From Streptomyces sp. TRM68416 (GTDB lineage Bacteria > Actinomycetota > Actinomycetes > Streptomycetales > Streptomycetaceae), in NCBI RefSeq assembly GCF_014596915.1, contig NZ_JACVWU010000028.1, positions 1-64,000 on the forward strand: 64,000 bases of DNA. The letters are read 5' to 3'. Position 1 is the first letter of the stretch, and each line of letters opens with the position of its first letter. Of this stretch, positions 60,278-64,000 are shown in pieces. Below the pieces are notes generated by a model. That model made no database searches. It saw only the letters and a program-made list of their open reading frames with translations, and was not told the DNA's origin. The position numbers and the translations under genes are program-made.

Positions 60278-60296
60278 CCTTAAGCGATGCTTTAGG
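60278..60296. promoter_or_regulatory. LysR-type binding site candidate
   Basis: CCTTAAGC (60278-60285) and GCTTTAGG (60289-60296) flank GAT with one mismatch, in the divergent lysE/lysR promoter region eight bases before the lysR ATG. Confidence 0.45.
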
Positions 60297-60304
60297 CAGG
60301 ATCC

Positions 60305-61213
60305 ATGTACGACCCCACTCGGCTCGCCGCCCTGGTCGCCGTCGCGGAGGCCGGGTCGATCACCCGGGCCGCGGAGCGCCTGGGCTACACCCCGCCCGCG
60401 CTCTCCCAGCAGCTCGCCAAGCTGGAACGGGAGGCGGGCACGACCCTGCTGGTCCGCCACCATCGCGGGACGCGGCTGACGGGGGCGGGCGAGCTGCTGG
60501 TGGCTCGGGCCCGCCGGGTGCTGGACGAGCTGCAGCAGGCGCGGCACGAACTGGCCCGACTGACCGGGCTGTCCGGCGGCACGCTCCGGCTCGGCACGTT
60601 CCAGACGGCGGGCGTCCATCTGCTGCCGCCGGTGCTGAGCGCGTTCCGCCGGGCCCATCCGGACGTGGAGCTGACGGTCGCCAGCCATGAACCGCCGGCC
60701 GGGGTCGCCGCGGTGGCCGCCGGTGAGGTCGATCTGGCGCTGACCCACACCTACGAGCCGGCCGAGCCGGTGCCGCTGCCGGCCTCCGTCGCGCTGGAGC
60801 CGCTACTGGTGGAGGAGCTGGTCCTGGTGACCGCCCCCGGCCACGCCCTCGCCTCGGGCGGCGCACGGCTGCCGTTGGCCGAGCTCGCCGGGCAGCCCCT
60901 GATCAGCATGGCGCCGGATCATCCGGCCCGGCAGGGGGTGGAGGCGGTGCTGGCCCGGGCCGGGGCGACGCCGTCGGTGCTCGTCGCGACGCCCGTGTAC
61001 GCGCTGGTGTGCGCGCTGGTCAGTGCCGGGCTCGGGGTCGGGGTGGTGCCGGAGATGGTGGCGCGGACCGCGGTGACTCCGGTGGGGGTGCGGGCGCTGG
61101 AAGGGGGCGAGTTGCGTCGTACGATCTCGGTCGCCCGCCGGACCGACACGACGTCACCGACCGTGGACGTCTTTCGGGCGCTGCTGCGGGGAGCGTTCGG
61201 CCGGGCGCAATAG
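60305..61213 (+). CDS. LysR-family regulator
   Basis: The 302-residue protein has an N-terminal winged helix (LAALVAVAEAGSITRAAERLGYTPPALSQQLAKLE) and a periplasmic-binding-protein-like ligand domain (GTLRLGTFQTAG, LALTHTYEPAEPV). It probably activates the divergent LysE exporter on binding its amino-acid ligand. Its last codons overlap the start of a duplicated REP region. Confidence 0.9.
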   Translation: MYDPTRLAALVAVAEAGSITRAAERLGYTPPALSQQLAKLEREAGTTLLVRHHRGTRLTGAGELLVARARRVLDELQQARHELARLTGLSGGTLRLGTFQTAGVHLLPPVLSAFRRAHPDVELTVASHEPPAGVAAVAAGEVDLALTHTYEPAEPVPLPASVALEPLLVEELVLVTAPGHALASGGARLPLAELAGQPLISMAPDHPARQGVEAVLARAGATPSVLVATPVYALVCALVSAGLGVGVVPEMVARTAVTPVGVRALEGGELRRTISVARRTDTTSPTVDVFRALLRGAFGRAQ

Positions 61214-61431
61214 CGCCCCGAGAGGGGCGCGGGCCTGTACGCAGCTCTACCGCGGGGCGCGAACGGCCACGACAACGCCGCACCCGCTCGACGGCATGAC
61301 GGACGCGGCACGGCCTGGCGGAGCCTACGGCCGGGCGCCATGGCGCCCCGAGAGGGGCGCGGGGAACTGCGCGACCAGCCACGACAACGCCGCACCCGCT
61401 CGACGGCATCACGCGGCACGACCGGCGGAGC
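61198..61431. repeat. Tandem REP duplication that copied gene ends
   Basis: Two units repeat GCGCCCCGAGAGGGGCGCGG at 61213 and 61343 (130-bp period). The first has a REP-B-like inner part, the second a REP-A core. GGCCGGGCGC occurs both at the lysR 3' end and at 61330. GAGCCTACGGC occurs at 61321 and again at the ATPase gene 3' end (61428). Confidence 0.8.
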
Positions 61432-61890
61432 CTACGGCTCCTGCTGCCCCGCCGCCGTGACCGGCTGTGCCGGTACGGTCCACGGCAGTTCGATGGAGAC
61501 GGTCTTGCCGCCCTCGCGGGTGGGGCGGACTCTGAGTCTGCCGCCGCATTCGGCGGTCAGCCAGCGGATGATGACCAGCCCGCGACCGTTGTCCTGCTGG
61601 ACGGCCGCGGGCAGTCGCTTGGGGAAGCGGGGGTGGCTGTCGGTGACCCCGATGCGCAGTTGTTCGTCACGGTGCAGCTCGATGTCCACCGTGAAGGTGG
61701 GTGACTGCCCGAAGGTGTGCTGTACGGCGTTGGTGGCGAGTTCGGAGACGATGAGCCGGATGGTCTCGACGACCTCCGCGTCCTTTGCCAGGCCCCACTC
61801 CGCGAGGGTGCCGACGACATAGCCGCGGGCCGCGGAGACCGAGGCGGGATCGCTCGGCAGAGTGACGGATGCTTCCAGATGGTCTGCCAT
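61432..61890 (-). CDS. Anti-sigma-factor-like ATP-binding protein
   Basis: The 152-residue protein starts at the ATG at 61890. It has the GHKL ATPase motifs of RsbW/SpoIIAB: VSELATNAVQH (N box), VTDSHP (G1) and GRGLVIIRWL (G2). Such short kinases sit beside XRE/DUF5753 and DUF397 genes all over streptomycete chromosomes, in the WhiJ/AbaA-like arrangement. It is divergent from that pair and probably works with them in developmental control (inference). Confidence 0.86.
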   Translation of the reverse strand: MADHLEASVTLPSDPASVSAARGYVVGTLAEWGLAKDAEVVETIRLIVSELATNAVQHTFGQSPTFTVDIELHRDEQLRIGVTDSHPRFPKRLPAAVQQDNGRGLVIIRWLTAECGGRLRVRPTREGGKTVSIELPWTVPAQPVTAAGQQEP

Positions 61891-62102
61891 GGCGACGTCG
61901 TCCCTTTCCCACGGGACCGGAGTCCGACACGGAGCGGATGGTTCGAGTACGGTCCCGGACTGGTGCTTCGTCGCCAGACTGCCACTACCGCGCCGGTCAC
62001 GGTGGCGATCCACCAAGATATGCATATATCTGTCGCTCGAAGCGGTGAACTCTGCTACGCGAGACCGTATTTGGGCGGCCCGGTTGGAGTAAGGAGGAGC
62101 GC

Positions 62103-62969
62103 ATGCAGCACGGTCCCGCGGTGCGCCGCCGCAAGTTGGGCGCAGAACTGCGCGCGTTGCGCACCGGTGCGGGGCTCACCAGCGGCGAGGCGGCGCGGCT
62201 GGTGGGCTGGCACCAGTCGAAGGTGAGCCGGATCGAGACCGGGGCCAGCGGCGTGAAATCGGCCGATGTGCGGTTACTGCTGGATGCCTACGGCGTGCGC
62301 GACACCCAACTGCGCGAGCTCCTGCTGATGTTGGCGGGCGACGACGCGGGCGCCGGCCGGCACCACTGGTGGCATGCGTATCGCGGGGTGCTGCCGCCGA
62401 CGTACCGGGATTTCATCAGTCTGGAGTCCCAGGCGAGTGCGATGCGCACGCTGGAGACCTCGGTGGTGCCGGGCCTGCTGCAGACGCCCGAGTACGCGCG
62501 TGCCGTGACCAGGGCCGCGGTGGGCGGTCTGGAGGAGGCGGACGAGCGTCTGGACGCCCTGGTCGAGGTGCGTCTGGCCCGGCAGACGGTGCTGCGGGGC
62601 GAGCCGCCGCTGGAGCTGAGCGCGGTGCTGGACGAGGCGGTGCTGCACCGGGAGATCGGCGGACCGGATGTGATGGTGCGGCAGTTGTGGCGGCTGGTGG
62701 AGGCGGGGCGGTTGCCGCAAGTGCGGCTCCAGGTGCTGCCGTTTGCGGCCGGGGCGCATGTCGGCATCACCGGACCTTTCGTTATCTTCTCATTTTCGCG
62801 CACTTCTGATCTGGATGTGGTTGTTCTCGACCATTTGACGAGTAGCCTCTACCTCGAACGGAAAGAAGACCTCCGGGCCTATACGGAGGCTTTCAACACC
62901 CTCCGGATCCACGCCCTTTCGCCCGAGGACTCGTTGGATTACATCGCCGGGATAGCTGACGGCGCGTAA
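62103..62969 (+). CDS. XRE regulator with DUF5753 domain
   Basis: The 288-residue protein has an N-terminal helix-turn-helix (LRALRTGAGLTSGEAARLVGWHQSKVSRIETG) and a DUF5753 domain (RDFISLESQASAMRTLETSVVPGLLQTPEYARAV). This is the WhiJ-type family. AGGAGG precedes the ATG. The DUF397 gene follows after nine bases and the anti-sigma-like ATPase is divergent, completing the typical three-gene set. Confidence 0.9.
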   Translation: MQHGPAVRRRKLGAELRALRTGAGLTSGEAARLVGWHQSKVSRIETGASGVKSADVRLLLDAYGVRDTQLRELLLMLAGDDAGAGRHHWWHAYRGVLPPTYRDFISLESQASAMRTLETSVVPGLLQTPEYARAVTRAAVGGLEEADERLDALVEVRLARQTVLRGEPPLELSAVLDEAVLHREIGGPDVMVRQLWRLVEAGRLPQVRLQVLPFAAGAHVGITGPFVIFSFSRTSDLDVVVLDHLTSSLYLERKEDLRAYTEAFNTLRIHALSPEDSLDYIAGIADGA

Positions 62970-62978
62970 GGAGGCACC

Positions 62979-63209
62979 ATGTCTGCACTGCCTCGGAACG
63001 TACCTTCCAGTATCGATCTGCACGGCGTGCGGTGGCTGCGCAGCAGCTACAGCACGGGAGCGAACAACTGCGTCGAGACGGCTCGGCCCCTGACCGGCCC
63101 GTGCGCCGGACTGCTCGCCGTACGCGACTCCAAGGACCCGGCCGGACCCGCGCTGCTCTTCTCCCCCGAAAGCTGGGCGGAGTTCACGGCCGCGGCCCGC
63201 CGGATCTGA
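62979..63209 (+). CDS. DUF397 protein
   Basis: This 76-residue protein reads VRWLRSSYSTGANNCVETA and ends with AVRDSKDPAGPALLFSPESW AEF, the DUF397 signature. AAGGAGG lies before the ATG. DUF397 proteins bind or antagonise their XRE/DUF5753 partner upstream. Confidence 0.92.
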   Translation: MSALPRNVPSSIDLHGVRWLRSSYSTGANNCVETARPLTGPCAGLLAVRDSKDPAGPALLFSPESWAEFTAAARRI

Positions 63210-63253
63210 TCAGTCCCCCGTCCCCGCGCGAGCCACGGCCGTGTCACGCCGAC

Positions 63254-64000
63254 TCATGGTCGTGTGTCGCCGACGACCCGTACAGCGCGTTCGATCTGCC
63301 CCTCGGAGAGGTCCGCGCGGGCGGTCAGCCTCAGCCGGGAAATGCCGTCGGGAACGGAAGGAGGACGGAAGCAGCCCACGGCGAGGCCCGCGGCCCGGCA
63401 GTCGGCCGCCCACCGCACGGCACTCTCCGGGGACGGCGCGCGCACCGAGACCACCGCGGCGTCCGGACGCACCGCCCGATGGCCCGCGGCCGTCAGGCGG
63501 GCGTGCAGTTCGCCCGCCACCGCGCGCGCCCGCGCCGCCCGCTCCGGCTCGCGGCGCAGCAACCTCAGTGCCGCCAGGGCCGCCCCCGCTGCCGCGGGGG
63601 CGAGTCCGGTGTCGAAGATGAACGTCCGGGCCGCGTTGACCAGGTGTTCGATCACCCGGGCCGGACCGAGGACCGCTCCGCCCTGGCTGCCCAGCGACTT
63701 GGACAGGGTGACCGTGACGACCACGTCCTCGGCGCCCGCCAGACCCGCCGTGTGCGGAGCGCCGCGGCCGCCGTCGCCGAGCACGCCCAGGCCGTGCGCG
63801 TCGTCGACGACCAGTCCCGCGCCGTGCTCCCGGCACACCGCGGCGAGCGCGGCCAGCGGGGCGGCGTCGCCGTCCACCGAGAAGACCGTGTCGGAGACCG
63901 CGATCGCCGGTCCGTCGTGCGTACTGAGGGCCTTGCGCACGGCGTCCGGTTCGGCGTGCGCCACCACCTGCGTGGCGCCCCGGGCCAGCCGGCAGCCGTC
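63254..64000 (-). CDS. bioF: 8-amino-7-oxononanoate synthase, 3' part
   Basis: The frame is open at the window edge (first residues GCRLARGATQVVAHAEPDAV); the N-terminal part lies beyond 64000. It has AVSDTVFSVDGDAAPL, LVVDDAHGLGVLG and the PLP Lys in VTVTLSKSLGSQGG, the motifs of BioF-type alpha-oxoamine synthases. It condenses pimeloyl-ACP (or CoA) with alanine in biotin synthesis. The gene order matches the bio region of S. coelicolor as I remember it. Confidence 0.88.
   Translation of the reverse strand, partial: DGCRLARGATQVVAHAEPDAVRKALSTHDGPAIAVSDTVFSVDGDAAPLAALAAVCREHGAGLVVDDAHGLGVLGDGGRGAPHTAGLAGAEDVVVTVTLSKSLGSQGGAVLGPARVIEHLVNAARTFIFDTGLAPAAAGAALAALRLLRREPERAARARAVAGELHARLTAAGHRAVRPDAAVVSVRAPSPESAVRWAADCRAAGLAVGCFRPPSVPDGISRLRLTARADLSEGQIERAVRVVGDTRP

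Overview
The window is about 72% GC with strong third-position GC bias. It is actinobacterial chromosomal DNA, almost certainly Streptomyces: it carries rppA with a CYP158A-type P450, ClpP paralogues, MurT/GatD, a DUF5753/DUF397 regulator set, a c-di-AMP riboswitch before an NlpC/P60 gene, many GTG starts and GTGA/ATGA gene overlaps, and several REP-like repeats of the kind common in streptomycete intergenic DNA. From memory, the order DNA ligase - rppA - P450 - murT/gatD - pfkA - urease - clpP - bioF resembles the S. coelicolor SCO1202-SCO1243 neighbourhood. No tRNA, rRNA or CRISPR array was seen.

Left part (1-22 kb) is more accessory. It opens with a decayed transposase and a secreted protein joining a beta/gamma-crystallin domain to an aerolysin-like region. 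Next come a broken ABC-permease fragment, an aminoglycoside nucleotidyltransferase-like gene and a complete arsenic module (trxB-arsC divergent from arsR-acr3-arsO). These are followed by SPFH/NfeD membrane proteins, a SulP anion transporter, a secreted beta-propeller phytase, a VOC protein, a voltage-gated cation channel, an orphan DUF779 protein, a secreted phosphodiester glycosidase, a secreted phospholipase C-like protein, an acyl-CoA dehydrogenase pair with a quinone oxidoreductase, and an XRE-cupin regulator divergent from a thioredoxin-reductase-like flavoprotein.

Middle part (22.8-48.6 kb) holds ATP-dependent DNA ligase and a NUDIX gene, an aldehyde dehydrogenase, the rppA-P450-cupin flaviolin operon, an acyl-CoA dehydrogenase divergent from its TetR regulator, peptide deformylase divergent from murT-gatD (lipid II amidation), pfkA and ctaG. 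It continues with an operon of LytTR response regulator, DUF485 protein, acetate-type symporter and LytS-like kinase, then an Lrp regulator with dimethylarginine hydrolase and ornithine aminotransferase, and two consecutive PP2C-type phosphatases.

Right part (48.7-64 kb) holds plsC, a degenerate 86-bp tandem repeat, the urease operon ureABC-F-G-D interrupted by a repeat, and a TetR regulator with a divergent membrane protein. An orphan YefM-type antitoxin lies divergent from a ClpP homologue that has lost its catalytic Ser and His. Last come a c-di-AMP riboswitch with an NlpC/P60 hydrolase, a LysE exporter with LysR regulator, an anti-sigma-like ATPase with XRE/DUF5753 and DUF397 proteins, and the 3' part of bioF at the window edge.

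The strongest leads are the catalytically dead ClpP beside an orphan YefM whose promoter keeps YefM-type TGTACA cores, the crystallin/aerolysin-like secreted protein, a repeat inserted in frame into an acyl-CoA dehydrogenase, REP tandem duplications that copied the ends of flanking genes, and the 86-bp repeat array.
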